Shown here: positions 8,765 to 16,862 of the stretch, one piece after another
Position numbering within the stretch: position 1 is the stretch's first letter
Layout of the letters: the number at the start of each line of letters is the position of its first letter
Notes under the pieces: generated by a model
Told to the model about the DNA's origin: nothing
The model's database searches: none
Seen by the model: the letters and a program-made list of their open reading frames with translations, nothing else
DNA from: Sphingobacterium haloxyli
Lineage (GTDB): Bacteria > Bacteroidota > Bacteroidia > Sphingobacteriales > Sphingobacteriaceae
Assembly: GCF_002980525.1 (NCBI RefSeq)
Contig: NZ_PVBQ01000013.1
Coordinates: 1 to 64,000, forward strand
Reading direction: 5' to 3'
Length of the DNA: 64,000 bases
Program-made: the position numbers and the translations under genes

Positions 8765-9751
8765 CTATTTGGTAATATAAGACACTTCTTTTACCGCTTT
8801 TACTACTTTGGCGATGCTTGGCAGACTTGCTTCCACCAACGTTGGAGCATAACCAAGAGGAACATCGGCAGACGTTACGCGAATAACTGGCGCATCAAGG
8901 TAGTCGAAAGCATCTTTCTGAACCTTAAACGCGATTTCGCCGGAAATAGACGCTAACGGCCAAGCCTCCTCTACCACTACTAAACGGTTGGTCTTTTTCA
9001 CAGACTCGATAATAGCCGTATAATCAATAGGACGAACAGAGCGTAAATCGATTAACTCTACACTAACACCCTCTTTTGTTAGTTCTTCTACAGCAGGTAT
9101 GACTACGCGAGGAACCATTTTACCAAAAGATACCACGGTTACATCTGTACCTTCTTGTACAGTATGTGCCTTACCGATAGGCAAGTAGTATTCTTCTTCC
9201 GGAACCGATCCTTTATCTCCATACATGACTTCTGATTCCATAAAAATAACAGGATCTGGGTCAAGAATTGCAGTTTTTAACAAACCCTTCGCGTCATAAG
9301 GATTGGATGGAATAACAACTTTCAAACCAGGTGTGTTCGCGTACCAATTCTCAAAATTTTGGGAGTGTTGAGCACCCAGCTGCCCTGCGTTACCTGTTGG
9401 TCCGCGGAAAACAATCGGACAAGAGAATTGCCCGCCACTCATTTGGTGCAATTTTGCTGCTGAATTGATGACCTGATCGATAGCGACCAACGAGAAGTTG
9501 AAGGTCATAAATTCGATAATAGGTCTAAGGCCATTCATCGCTGCACCAACGCCGATACCAGCAAAACCAAGCTCTGCTATCGGAGTGTCGATAACACGTT
9601 TTGGCCCAAATTCATCTAGCATGCCTTGGCTCACTTTGTAAGCCCCGTTGTAATCAGCGACTTCCTCGCCCATCAAGAATATCTTATCGTCTTTACGCAT
9701 TTCTTCGTTCAATGCCTCACGAAGCGCTTCTCTGAATTGTATTTCTCTCAT
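8765..9751 (-). CDS. pdhB: Pyruvate dehydrogenase E1 component, beta subunit
   Basis: A 328-residue transketolase-like subunit that binds part of the thiamine diphosphate in the alpha2/beta2 E1 enzyme. Conserved segments include FREALREALNEEMRKD at the start, GEEVADYNGAYKVSQG, RVIDTPIAELGFAGIGVGAAM, MSGGQFSCPIVFRGPTG, and the C-terminal VVEEAWPLASISGEIA. I chose the ATG at 9751, not the in-frame ATG 36 codons earlier. Family members start at MREIQFREAL, and the extra segment would cross the -7 element at 9783-9790. No E1-alpha or E2 gene is adjacent, so the complex is encoded in pieces. Confidence 0.94.
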   Translation of the reverse strand: MREIQFREALREALNEEMRKDDKIFLMGEEVADYNGAYKVSQGMLDEFGPKRVIDTPIAELGFAGIGVGAAMNGLRPIIEFMTFNFSLVAIDQVINSAAKLHQMSGGQFSCPIVFRGPTGNAGQLGAQHSQNFENWYANTPGLKVVIPSNPYDAKGLLKTAILDPDPVIFMESEVMYGDKGSVPEEEYYLPIGKAHTVQEGTDVTVVSFGKMVPRVVIPAVEELTKEGVSVELIDLRSVRPIDYTAIIESVKKTNRLVVVEEAWPLASISGEIAFKVQKDAFDYLDAPVIRVTSADVPLGYAPTLVEASLPSIAKVVKAVKEVSYITK

Positions 9752-9782
9752 CAGTTGTAAAATTGTGTCTTTTTTGAATATC

Positions 9783-9790
9783 GCAAAACT
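9783..9790 (-). promoter_or_regulatory. -7 element of pdhB
   Basis: On the minus strand this reads TAGTTTTG, a match to TAnnTTTG, 31 bases before the chosen ATG at 9751. It argues against the longer upstream start. Confidence 0.5.
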
Positions 9791-9891
9791 ACTATAATTA
9801 ATTGATATTTCGTAATGGATTATACGTAAAAAAGGATCGAAACAACGTAAAAATAGCATTGTTTTGACAAGGAGAAACAGGTTTATAGCAA

Positions 9892-10506
9892 TTAATTTAT
9901 CAACCTTAAAAGGTGCTGTAGAAAGTCATTCAAATTTTTGATTGCGAGCCCAATTTCCCAGGCGTTTCGATTTCTGGGTTCGATATAATTCGAGACGGAC
10001 CGGAATTGCAAGCAGCAGATATTTTGCTGCTCGGCAACGAAGAAGGCTGCCGCTCCTTCCATAGATTCAATCAAAGGTTTTTGGTATTGTTGATGTAGTC
10101 GCAGGATGCTAGCCTCTGATCCGTGTACACTATTGACCGTGATGCCCCTCGCTTTCTGAATGTTAGGAAGCTGGATGTTGATCGGGAGCTTCTCGGTATA
10201 CACCCGTTTTCCGAAGCCAAGCTCCTCGATCGATAAAAATGTACCATTATCTTCGGCGCCCAATCCAAATATTTCGTCTGTATATATTTGATATACTTCT
10301 CCCAAGGGTGCTGAGGAGTCCAATGCTCCGCCAATTCCGACATGGACTAGTAAATCGACCTTGTGCCGCTGCAAATGCGTTGCCAATGCGTAGGTCGTGG
10401 CTACCATGCCTACTCCGGTAATGAGATAAGGTATACGTTTTTCCTTCAAGAAAGAAAGAGAAGGCTTTATTTCTTCGATGGTGGCGGCTACAACTAAAAT
10501 GCTCAT
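9892..10506 (-). CDS. mqnB: Futalosine hydrolase
   Basis: A 204-residue nucleoside phosphorylase-like enzyme that removes the base from (aminodeoxy)futalosine in the alternative menaquinone pathway. It has the PNP/UDP family fold: VGMVATTYAL, HVGIGGALD, and the ESMEGAAAFFVAEQ substrate-binding motif. The C-terminal RSVSNYIEPRNRNAWEIGLAIKNLN is diagnostic of the Bacteroidota MqnB group. It diverges from the PTPS-like gene with 66 bases between the two starts. No other futalosine pathway gene is in the window. Confidence 0.93.
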   Translation of the reverse strand: MSILVVAATIEEIKPSLSFLKEKRIPYLITGVGMVATTYALATHLQRHKVDLLVHVGIGGALDSSAPLGEVYQIYTDEIFGLGAEDNGTFLSIEELGFGKRVYTEKLPINIQLPNIQKARGITVNSVHGSEASILRLHQQYQKPLIESMEGAAAFFVAEQQNICCLQFRSVSNYIEPRNRNAWEIGLAIKNLNDFLQHLLRLIN

Positions 10507-10559
10507 GTGGAACTATCGCTTTAAGCGGTGAAGATACTAAGAATCTAGTTTTTATCCGC

Positions 10560-10567
10560 TATCTTTG
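10560..10567 (+). promoter_or_regulatory. -7 element directly before the PTPS-like gene
   Basis: TATCTTTG matches TAnnTTTG and ends five bases before the ATG at 10573. Transcription would then begin at or next to the start codon, giving a leaderless or almost leaderless mRNA. Confidence 0.5.
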
Positions 10568-10572
10568 TCTTT

Positions 10573-10986
10573 ATGATTTACATCACGAGGCGCGAACGAT
10601 TCAGCGCCGCACATAAGCTATATCGGGAGGATTGGTCTCTGGAGCAAAACGAGGCCGTATTCGGCAATTGCTCTAACCCCAACTGGCACGGCCACAATTA
10701 TGAGCTTTTTGTGACCGTAAAAGGCGAGATAAATCCTGAAACAGGTTTTTTAATTGACCTTAAAAAGATGAAAAGCATCATTTTGCAGCACGTTATCAGT
10801 AAGTTAGATCATAAGAACGTGAACCTTGATGTCGACTTTATGCAGGGTAAGAAAGCCTCTACAGAAGTTATCGCCGTCGCGATATTTCAAGTACTAAAGC
10901 CCTTTTTTGATCAAGAAAATGTACAGTTGCATGCGGTCAAATTGTACGAAACAGAGAATAATTTTGTCGAATACTTTGGTGAATAA
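10573..10986 (+). CDS. queD: 6-pyruvoyl-tetrahydropterin / 6-carboxytetrahydropterin synthase family protein
   Basis: A 137-residue pterin enzyme that works on dihydroneopterin triphosphate. FSAAHKL near residue 10 carries the first zinc His. The catalytic Cys and two further zinc His residues lie in CSNPNWHGHNY. KLDHKNVN holds the active-site Asp-His pair, and YETENNF holds the pterin-anchoring Glu. It lies 26 bases before folE, which makes its substrate. The most probable role is queuosine precursor synthesis (QueD). The CxNPNxHGHNY form is also that of biopterin-type PTPS, so a tetrahydropterin role is possible. Confidence 0.9.
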   Translation: MIYITRRERFSAAHKLYREDWSLEQNEAVFGNCSNPNWHGHNYELFVTVKGEINPETGFLIDLKKMKSIILQHVISKLDHKNVNLDVDFMQGKKASTEVIAVAIFQVLKPFFDQENVQLHAVKLYETENNFVEYFGE

Positions 10987-11012
10987 GTAAAAGCCATTTT
11001 TAATTTAAACAA

Positions 11013-11645
11013 ATGAGTAATCTAACAGCCTTCGAAAGCGAAGAACAAGATGGTTATATCAAAATCGATCAATATAATCAAAAACAAGTAGAAGAAATTG
11101 CTTCTTACTACCCCGCGATTTTGCGCGCTCTCGGTGAAAATCCGGAAAGGGAGGGGTTGGTCAAGACACCGGAACGCGTTGCTAAAGCGCTACAGTTTCT
11201 AACCCATGGCAATGACGTTGATGCTGCGGAGGTATTGCGTAGTGCTATGTTCGAAGAAGAATATAGTCAGATGGTAGTGGTAAAGGATATCGAGGTTTAC
11301 TCTTTATGCGAGCACCACATGCTTCCTTTTTTTGGAAAAGCGCATATCGCCTATATCCCTAATGGACACATTGTCGGTTTAAGTAAGATTCCGCGTGTTG
11401 TAGACGCGTTTGCAAGACGACTACAGGTACAGGAGCGATTAACCAATGAAATACGGGATTGTATACAAGAAACGCTTAAGCCGGCAGGTGTCGCAGTGGT
11501 GATAGAATGTAAACACATGTGCATGGCGATGCGCGGTGTACAGAAGCAAAATTCTGTCACGACCACCTCTGCATTTACAGGAGCGTTTCAGAACGATGTT
11601 ACACGATCAGAATTTTTAAGATTGATTATGGCATCGTTGGATTAA
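11013..11645 (+). CDS. folE: GTP cyclohydrolase I
   Basis: A 210-residue enzyme converting GTP to 7,8-dihydroneopterin triphosphate for folate and queuosine/pterin synthesis. It shows the family motifs in order: [13 protein letters not shown], the zinc-binding [33 protein letters not shown], and the second zinc Cys in [11 protein letters not shown]. The end TRSEFLRL is also typical. It follows the PTPS-like gene by 26 bases and is probably co-transcribed. A strong terminator stands at 11659-11696. Confidence 0.97.
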   Translation: MSNLTAFESEEQDGYIKIDQYNQKQVEEIASYYPAILRALGENPEREGLVKTPERVAKALQFLTHGNDVDAAEVLRSAMFEEEYSQMVVVKDIEVYSLCEHHMLPFFGKAHIAYIPNGHIVGLSKIPRVVDAFARRLQVQERLTNEIRDCIQETLKPAGVAVVIECKHMCMAMRGVQKQNSVTTTSAFTGAFQNDVTRSEFLRLIMASLD

Positions 11646-11658
11646 TAGCAAACCATGT

Positions 11659-11696
11659 AAAAAAGGCCTTTTTTGATAGCAAAAGAGGCCTTTTTT
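11659..11696 (+). terminator. Terminator of folE
   Basis: AAAAAAGGCCTTTTTTG pairs with CAAAAGAGGCCTTTTTT (one non-Watson-Crick position) around the loop ATAG, followed by a T-rich run. Confidence 0.85.
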
Positions 11697-11742
11697 ATTT
11701 ACGGGGGGTAAACAACGCGAGCTTTAATTTATGTTAAAGTTT

Positions 11743-11772
11743 TTTGTATTAAGATGCTACTTAGTAGTTTTG
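11743..11772 (+). promoter_or_regulatory. Promoter of the O-methyltransferase gene
   Basis: A -33 TTTG at 11743-11746 and a -7 TAGTTTTG at 11765-11772 are 18 bases apart. The -7 box ends five bases before the ATG at 11778, the same geometry as at 10560-10573. An ATG at 11754 lies inside the promoter and is therefore unlikely to be used. Confidence 0.55.
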
Positions 11773-11777
11773 CGACT

Positions 11778-12413
11778 ATGCTTGAAAATGAAGACGTAAT
11801 AAATACGTATTTAGAGAAGACTTGCGATGCAGAAAGCGAGCTTCTGAAGCGTATAGCGAGGGAAACCTATTTACGTGAGACAATGCCTCATATGTTGTCC
11901 GGTCATTTTCAAGGAAGGGTGCTTGCGATGTTAGCGAAACTAGTGAAGCCCAAAAGAATATTAGAAATAGGCACATTTACCGGCTACGCTACACTGTGTC
12001 TGGCAGAAGGTCTTGATAAAGAAGGCGTGTTACACACCATCGATATCAACGAAGAGCTGGAGGAACGCGTACAACGTTATTTTGATATCTCTCCTTTTGG
12101 AGATCGAATAAAGTATCATATTGGGGATGCTGCTGAGATCATCCCGGAAATTGAAGGTAACTTTGATTTGGTGTTTATTGACGCTGATAAAAAAAGAAAC
12201 CTGTATTATTTCGAAACGCTCATCGATCGCGTTGTCAGTGGGGGGTTGCTATTAATAGATAATGTACTTTGGAAAGGAAGGGTTTTAACGGACCATCCAG
12301 ATAGCCAAACTAAAAAGGTGATCGAACTAAATGAAACCGTGGCAAAGGACAGCCGTGTAGAAAAGCTGATTTTGCCCATTAGAGATGGACTTTTTGTATT
12401 GCGCAAAAAGTGA
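11778..12413 (+). CDS. Class I SAM-dependent O-methyltransferase
   Basis: A 211-residue cytoplasmic methyltransferase of the caffeoyl-CoA/catechol O-methyltransferase type (Methyltransf_3). The SAM site is ILEIGTFTGYATLCLAEGL. The acidic metal-binding motif is FDLVFIDADKKRN, and LLLIDNVLWKGRV completes the core. I start it at the ATG at 11778, because the ATG at 11754 lies between the -33 and -7 boxes. The natural acceptor cannot be told; bacterial relatives methylate small catechols. The next gene starts 22 bases after the stop. Confidence 0.88.
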   Translation: MLENEDVINTYLEKTCDAESELLKRIARETYLRETMPHMLSGHFQGRVLAMLAKLVKPKRILEIGTFTGYATLCLAEGLDKEGVLHTIDINEELEERVQRYFDISPFGDRIKYHIGDAAEIIPEIEGNFDLVFIDADKKRNLYYFETLIDRVVSGGLLLIDNVLWKGRVLTDHPDSQTKKVIELNETVAKDSRVEKLILPIRDGLFVLRKK

Positions 12414-12435
12414 TGGTTTAACTAAAATAAATAAT

Positions 12436-13182
12436 ATGCAAAAAACAAGTATTGGTAAGTATGTAATGATACTACTAATGTTTGTGTTTACGGTCACCAC
12501 GACCATTGCACAAAAATTTTCACCAAGTAGTTATATTGCGGAGCACAAAGACCTAGCTCAACAATTAATGATCGAAACAGGAGTGCCAGCTTCTGTTATT
12601 TTAGCGGTAGCTTTTCATGAGAGTGCATATGGCAATAGCCGCGTAGCAAAACACCTTAATAATCATTTCGGAATCAAAGGAAAAAATAAAAGTAAAGCCA
12701 TTCGGTCGGCATATAAGGGTTACGGGTCGGCCGAGGAATCCTATCGGGATTTTGTAGGATTGATGCAGCGACGAAAAGCAAACAGGGTACTCTTTGATAA
12801 ATATGATGCAGATGACTATGAGGGCTGGGTCAAAGGTATTTTTAAAGCTGGTTATACGAGTTTAAGTAGCTGGACTCCCAAAGTCCTAGCGACTATTAGA
12901 CGCTATAATTTAGATAAATATGATCAAGTACAGCAGCGATCCGCTGACAAAGGAATGTTAGCAAAGAGCGGAGCAACAAAAATTCAACAGGATATATTGT
13001 TACGTTCCATGGAAGCCAATGACATGTCTGTAGATTTTACACCGGGAGTAACCCACGTCGTGACAAAGGGGGAGACACTATCGGATTTAGCAACACGTTA
13101 CAATACTTCAGTGGAAGCTTTAAAACGAAGGAATAATTTGCAATCGTCGAAACTATCGATGGGGCAACGTTTGTTGTTGTAA
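12436..13182 (+). CDS. Exported glucosaminidase with one LysM domain
   Basis: A 248-residue peptidoglycan hydrolase. It has a signal peptide (to TTTIAQ) and a glucosaminidase (GH73-like) domain at about residues 30-170. The ILAVAFHESAYGNSRVAKHLNNHFGIKG segment carries the catalytic Glu in HES. A single C-terminal LysM (HVVTKGETLSDLATRYNTSVEAL to the end) binds glycan. I start it at the ATG at 12436, since the longer frame adds 17 residues in front of a good signal peptide. It probably cuts the GlcNAc-MurNAc backbone in the periplasm. The next gene is a lipoprotein paralogue. Confidence 0.88.
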   Translation: MQKTSIGKYVMILLMFVFTVTTTIAQKFSPSSYIAEHKDLAQQLMIETGVPASVILAVAFHESAYGNSRVAKHLNNHFGIKGKNKSKAIRSAYKGYGSAEESYRDFVGLMQRRKANRVLFDKYDADDYEGWVKGIFKAGYTSLSSWTPKVLATIRRYNLDKYDQVQQRSADKGMLAKSGATKIQQDILLRSMEANDMSVDFTPGVTHVVTKGETLSDLATRYNTSVEALKRRNNLQSSKLSMGQRLLL

Positions 13183-13236
13183 TTATATAATTGATAAGAT
13201 TAAAGTCGATAAATTAGTTTATAGCCTACAGCTAAA

Positions 13237-14079
13237 ATGAAATACAAGGGTTTAGGTATATTGCTGATATTCGCTACTGTTCTGCTGGTATTCGGATCCT
13301 GCGCTTCGCGTAGAACAACGCTTCGGCACCCAAATACCGGAAATAAGAAAACTGACCAAGCTCGCGCTTCGGGAGCAGCCTTTATATCTGGACAAGCGTA
13401 TATTGATCGGTATAAAGATATTGCCATTGCCGAAATGAACCAATATGGTATTCCTGCAAGCATAAAGTTAGCACAAGCGCTATTGGAGTCGGGGAACGGC
13501 AATAGCTATCTTGCGCGTGAAGCCAATAATCATTTCGGGATAAAATGTGGTGGTATTTGGCAAGGAAAATCCATTACACGTCCAGACGACCACGTGCGGG
13601 ATTGTTTTCGCGTATACAACGATCCCGAGCACTCGTTTCGGGATCACAGCCAGTTTCTATTGAGAAAACGCTATGAAAGACTGTTTACATTAGACAAGAA
13701 CGATTACAAGGGCTGGGCAAAAGGTTTAAAAGATGCGGGATATGCTACGAACCCGCGCTATCCAGAACTGCTTGTCAACCTCATTGAACGGTACCAGCTC
13801 TATCAATACGATCGATCAGAATCTTATGCCCACAAGGAGAAGCGGGAAGAAAAGATAGAGGAAATTATCGAGGAGAAAGAAGTTGTAGAACCGGCGGTCA
13901 AAACGAACGACGATGAGTTGAAAAGTGCGGTAGCCATGGTTATTTACGAAGTAAAAGCAACGGACACGCTGTACAATATTAGCCAACGACATGGCGTCAC
14001 CATGGAACAGATCAGACAGCTAAATGGCATGTCGTCCGACGATCTTTCAGTGGGTCAGTTATTGGTGATTTCGAAATGA
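13237..14079 (+). CDS. Lipoprotein glucosaminidase with LysM
   Basis: A 280-residue paralogue of the preceding protein, but lipid-anchored: the signal peptide ends in the lipobox FGSC with Cys at about residue 22. The glucosaminidase domain has KLAQALLESGNGNSYLAREANNHFGIKC, with the catalytic Glu in LES. A Glu/Lys-rich linker (about residues 196-220) leads to one LysM at the C-terminus (YEVKATDTLYNISQRHGVTMEQI). The pair probably remodels peptidoglycan from two positions, one soluble and one anchored. They are 54 bases apart on the same strand and are likely co-transcribed. Confidence 0.88.
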   Translation: MKYKGLGILLIFATVLLVFGSCASRRTTLRHPNTGNKKTDQARASGAAFISGQAYIDRYKDIAIAEMNQYGIPASIKLAQALLESGNGNSYLAREANNHFGIKCGGIWQGKSITRPDDHVRDCFRVYNDPEHSFRDHSQFLLRKRYERLFTLDKNDYKGWAKGLKDAGYATNPRYPELLVNLIERYQLYQYDRSESYAHKEKREEKIEEIIEEKEVVEPAVKTNDDELKSAVAMVIYEVKATDTLYNISQRHGVTMEQIRQLNGMSSDDLSVGQLLVISK

Positions 14080-14165
14080 CCTAAATAATAAGTGACGATC
14101 GCCGTTATGGACTAAAAAATGTTAAAATTTCGTATTATACGTTTCTTTTCCCTTAGTTTTATAAA

Positions 14166-14927
14166 GTGGAGACCCTAAAGTATATCTTCTTATTTTTTTT
14201 GTTTCTATATGTTCCCGTTTTGACAGTAGCACAGACTAAAACTGTGCAGGGCATTGTATTGGATAAAGGTACAAATCAACGGGTGGGAAAAGCTTTTATC
14301 AAAAACGACGATACCAAAGAAAATACATTCAACAATGCCCGCGGCGAATTTGAGATTGGGGTTTCCTTAGGAGATTTGATAATAACATCTAAAGAGGAGT
14401 ACGTGGCTGATACCATCAAGTACACCGGACAACAAGTACTTATGGTCTATTTGGATCGTACTTCTATTTATATACCTGAAGTAAGGGTCGTAGCTCGGCA
14501 GTCGCCCGAGGAGGTTTTTCGCCGCCGACAGGAGGAATACAACAAAGCATATAAACTAGCTGCCCCAAGGGACGTTTTCAGCCAAGGGGCAACAGGTGCG
14601 GGCGTCAGTATCGATATGCTTTACGGATTATTTAGTAAAGAGCGAAAGAATGCGAAGCGCTTTACGCGTTTTGTTCAGCGCGAATATGAGGAAGATGTGA
14701 TTGATTCCAAATTTACGCGTGATCTCGTTAGCAATGTTACCGGCTTAACCGGAGATCAGCTTGGAATTTTTATGAGCAACTACCGACCCTCCTACTATTT
14801 TGTCTCGGTTGCCTCACCCTACGAGTTGACAACTTATATCAAAAGCAAGTATGAAATATTTAAATTAAATCCTAACTTGCGCTTTTTACCGAAATTGCCG
14901 GAAATTGATTTGGAAGTAAATAATTAA
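14166..14927 (+). CDS. Exported protein with carboxypeptidase-regulatory-like domain
   Basis: A 253-residue protein with a GTG start and a signal peptide ending near TVAQ. Residues about 23-105 form a CarboxypepD_reg-like beta-sandwich (TVQGIVLDKGTNQRVGKAFI, then NARGEFEI), a fold common in Bacteroidota exported proteins. The rest is charged and helical, with no recognised motif. A near-consensus -7 box, TAGTTTTA, ends four bases before the GTG. The stop is six bases from the next start, so the gene is probably in an operon with the DUF3078 gene. The function is unknown. Confidence 0.75.
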   Translation: METLKYIFLFFLFLYVPVLTVAQTKTVQGIVLDKGTNQRVGKAFIKNDDTKENTFNNARGEFEIGVSLGDLIITSKEEYVADTIKYTGQQVLMVYLDRTSIYIPEVRVVARQSPEEVFRRRQEEYNKAYKLAAPRDVFSQGATGAGVSIDMLYGLFSKERKNAKRFTRFVQREYEEDVIDSKFTRDLVSNVTGLTGDQLGIFMSNYRPSYYFVSVASPYELTTYIKSKYEIFKLNPNLRFLPKLPEIDLEVNN

Positions 14928-14933
14928 AACGTC

Positions 14934-15929
14934 ATGCTTAAAAAAATAAACGTTCTGTTTGTTGTTTATTTGCTCGTTATGAGTCAGATAAGTGTTGCGC
15001 AGGTCGACCTTAAAGGATTAAGGGAAAAACCTGATACCAATATTGTGGCGAAGCCCCAGGCACCTGTGGCTAATTTGCAGGAAGTTTCGGTACCCATTCC
15101 AAAGCTGGACCTGGAGATTAATTATTGGAAACATTGGACTAAATTTGGAGTAAACATGAATCAAGCCTCCTTCAGTGAAAACTGGAACGCGGGAGGGGTG
15201 AATTCTATTTCGATTGGTTTGTTAGGTTGGCATAAATCCGAGTATAATAAGAATAACTTTCAGTATGTAACGGAGCTGGACCTGCGGTACGGAAAAATTC
15301 GAAATAAAGATCAGCTGGCGAAAAAGAATAACGACCGGATTTTTTGGGATCATAAAATCGCGCACAAACTTTCCAAAAGTTGGGCACTCTATTTTTCGGT
15401 TACGTTTGAATCCCAGTTTGACGTCGGTTATAAATACGGACGAGATCAGGAGACAAACGACGAAATTATTACGGATACGGTTTCGGCGTTTATGGCGCCA
15501 GGCTATTTTACGGAGTCATTCGGTTTGGAATACAAACCGGACAATACATTTTCCCTTCGTCTTGGTACCGGCACAGCTAGGCAGACATTGCTTTTAGACA
15601 ATCGCATCGCACAACCGGAAGGGGGAAGCGAAGTATATGGTGTGGAGCCCGGGCTGAGATTTAGAAATGACTTGGCCTTTCAAATAACCGCTAATTTGGA
15701 CAGGAACTTATCGAAGAACCTCAACTTAAAGGCTAGGTATAATCTATTTGCGGATTATAAGGAAATTAGTGATCCCGATCACCGATTGGACGCGACGCTT
15801 ACGGCCAAAGTAACGAATTTGGTTAACGTTTCCCTAAGCGGTATTATGGTTTATAATTCAGCGGAGGCTGATAAAGTACAATATAGCCAAGCACTGGCTT
15901 TAGGTTTGACTTATGCTTTACCGAGATAG
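14934..15929 (+). CDS. DUF3078 domain protein, probable outer membrane beta-barrel
   Basis: A 331-residue protein with a signal peptide ending near SVAQ. From residue about 60 it has the DUF3078 pattern: YWKHWTKFGVNMNQASFSENWNAGGVNS, followed by alternating hydrophobic and polar strands, then DLRYGKI and ARYNLFADY. It ends in a strand at the C-terminus. The family is Bacteroidota-specific and probably forms an outer-membrane barrel; its function is unknown. It follows the preceding gene by six bases. Confidence 0.85.
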   Translation: MLKKINVLFVVYLLVMSQISVAQVDLKGLREKPDTNIVAKPQAPVANLQEVSVPIPKLDLEINYWKHWTKFGVNMNQASFSENWNAGGVNSISIGLLGWHKSEYNKNNFQYVTELDLRYGKIRNKDQLAKKNNDRIFWDHKIAHKLSKSWALYFSVTFESQFDVGYKYGRDQETNDEIITDTVSAFMAPGYFTESFGLEYKPDNTFSLRLGTGTARQTLLLDNRIAQPEGGSEVYGVEPGLRFRNDLAFQITANLDRNLSKNLNLKARYNLFADYKEISDPDHRLDATLTAKVTNLVNVSLSGIMVYNSAEADKVQYSQALALGLTYALPR

Positions 15930-15962
15930 TATGAATGGTTGTGTGAGAAAGTATCGTAACGT

Positions 15963-16862
15963 TTGAGAAGTTTTTGTTATTTCCTTATCGTTTTTTGGCT
16001 GTTGACGTCCTGCGGTACACCAAAGCAGCGCATACTGCATAATGCAAGCGCACCTGTGCTCCGCGCAGATACCATCAAACTCGACCCGGACTCCCTAAAA
16101 CTTCCTTCGGTAGCAGCATCGTTAGCAGAAAAACAGGTGATGGCCCTACCCGTAGCGGTCACGACCGAAGATAAAATCAAGATGCTGATGCGTGAAGGCA
16201 TTAACAAGAATGTGGATTGGTCGGAAGCTGCTCATTACGACATTAGAAAGCCGAATTTTGTCATTATCCACCATACGGCACAAAATAGTATACAACAAAC
16301 CATACGCACATTTCAGTTAGAACATACCAAGGTATCTGCACATTACGTCATCGGTAAAGACGGCCGCGTCGTGCAGATGTTGAATGACTATCTTCGCTCC
16401 TGGCACGCGGGGCGATCGAAATGGGGAAATGTTACAGACCTGAACTCCGTGTCTCTCGGGATCGAGTTGGATAATAACGGAAAGGAACCCTTTCCGGATA
16501 TTCAGATAAATGCCCTACTCGTTTTATTGGATACGCTAAAGACCAAGTACCAGATACCATTCACCAATTTTCTAGGACACGCCGACGTGGCGCCGGCACG
16601 AAAGAATGATCCAAGTGTACTTTTCCCTTGGAAACGCTTAGCCGAGCAAGGCTTTGGAGTATGGTATGATGATAGTAACCTCATGCCCCCTCCTGCCAAT
16701 TTTAACTATGTGGATGCACTCCGTATCATTGGTTACGACGTTAGCAATCTTAATGCAGCTATTGTTGCATTTAAGCGGAAATTTATTATTACCGATCTCA
16801 GTAAAGAATTGACTGATTATGATAGGCGTGTTCTGTACAATTTATACCGACGGTACTTTTAA
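15963..16862 (+). CDS. Lipoprotein N-acetylmuramoyl-L-alanine amidase (Amidase_2)
   Basis: A 299-residue zinc amidase that cuts between MurNAc and the peptide stem. TTG at 15963 is the only fitting start: a TAA stop lies six bases before it in frame, and it yields a lipoprotein signal with lipobox LTSC. The amidase domain (about 90-230) shows NFVIIHHTAQ with the first zinc His, SAHYVIGKDGRVVQM, SWHAG, SLGIELDN and the last zinc His in FLGHADVAP. A short C-terminal domain (PPPANFNYVDALRIIGYDV) follows. Its last 21 bases overlap the 3' end of the symporter gene on the other strand. Confidence 0.9.
   Translation: MRSFCYFLIVFWLLTSCGTPKQRILHNASAPVLRADTIKLDPDSLKLPSVAASLAEKQVMALPVAVTTEDKIKMLMREGINKNVDWSEAAHYDIRKPNFVIIHHTAQNSIQQTIRTFQLEHTKVSAHYVIGKDGRVVQMLNDYLRSWHAGRSKWGNVTDLNSVSLGIELDNNGKEPFPDIQINALLVLLDTLKTKYQIPFTNFLGHADVAPARKNDPSVLFPWKRLAEQGFGVWYDDSNLMPPPANFNYVDALRIIGYDVSNLNAAIVAFKRKFIITDLSKELTDYDRRVLYNLYRRYF

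Noticed and set aside
8765..9859. Longer pdhB start at 9859
   Set aside because: The added 36 residues are not part of the family and would span the -7 element at 9783-9790.
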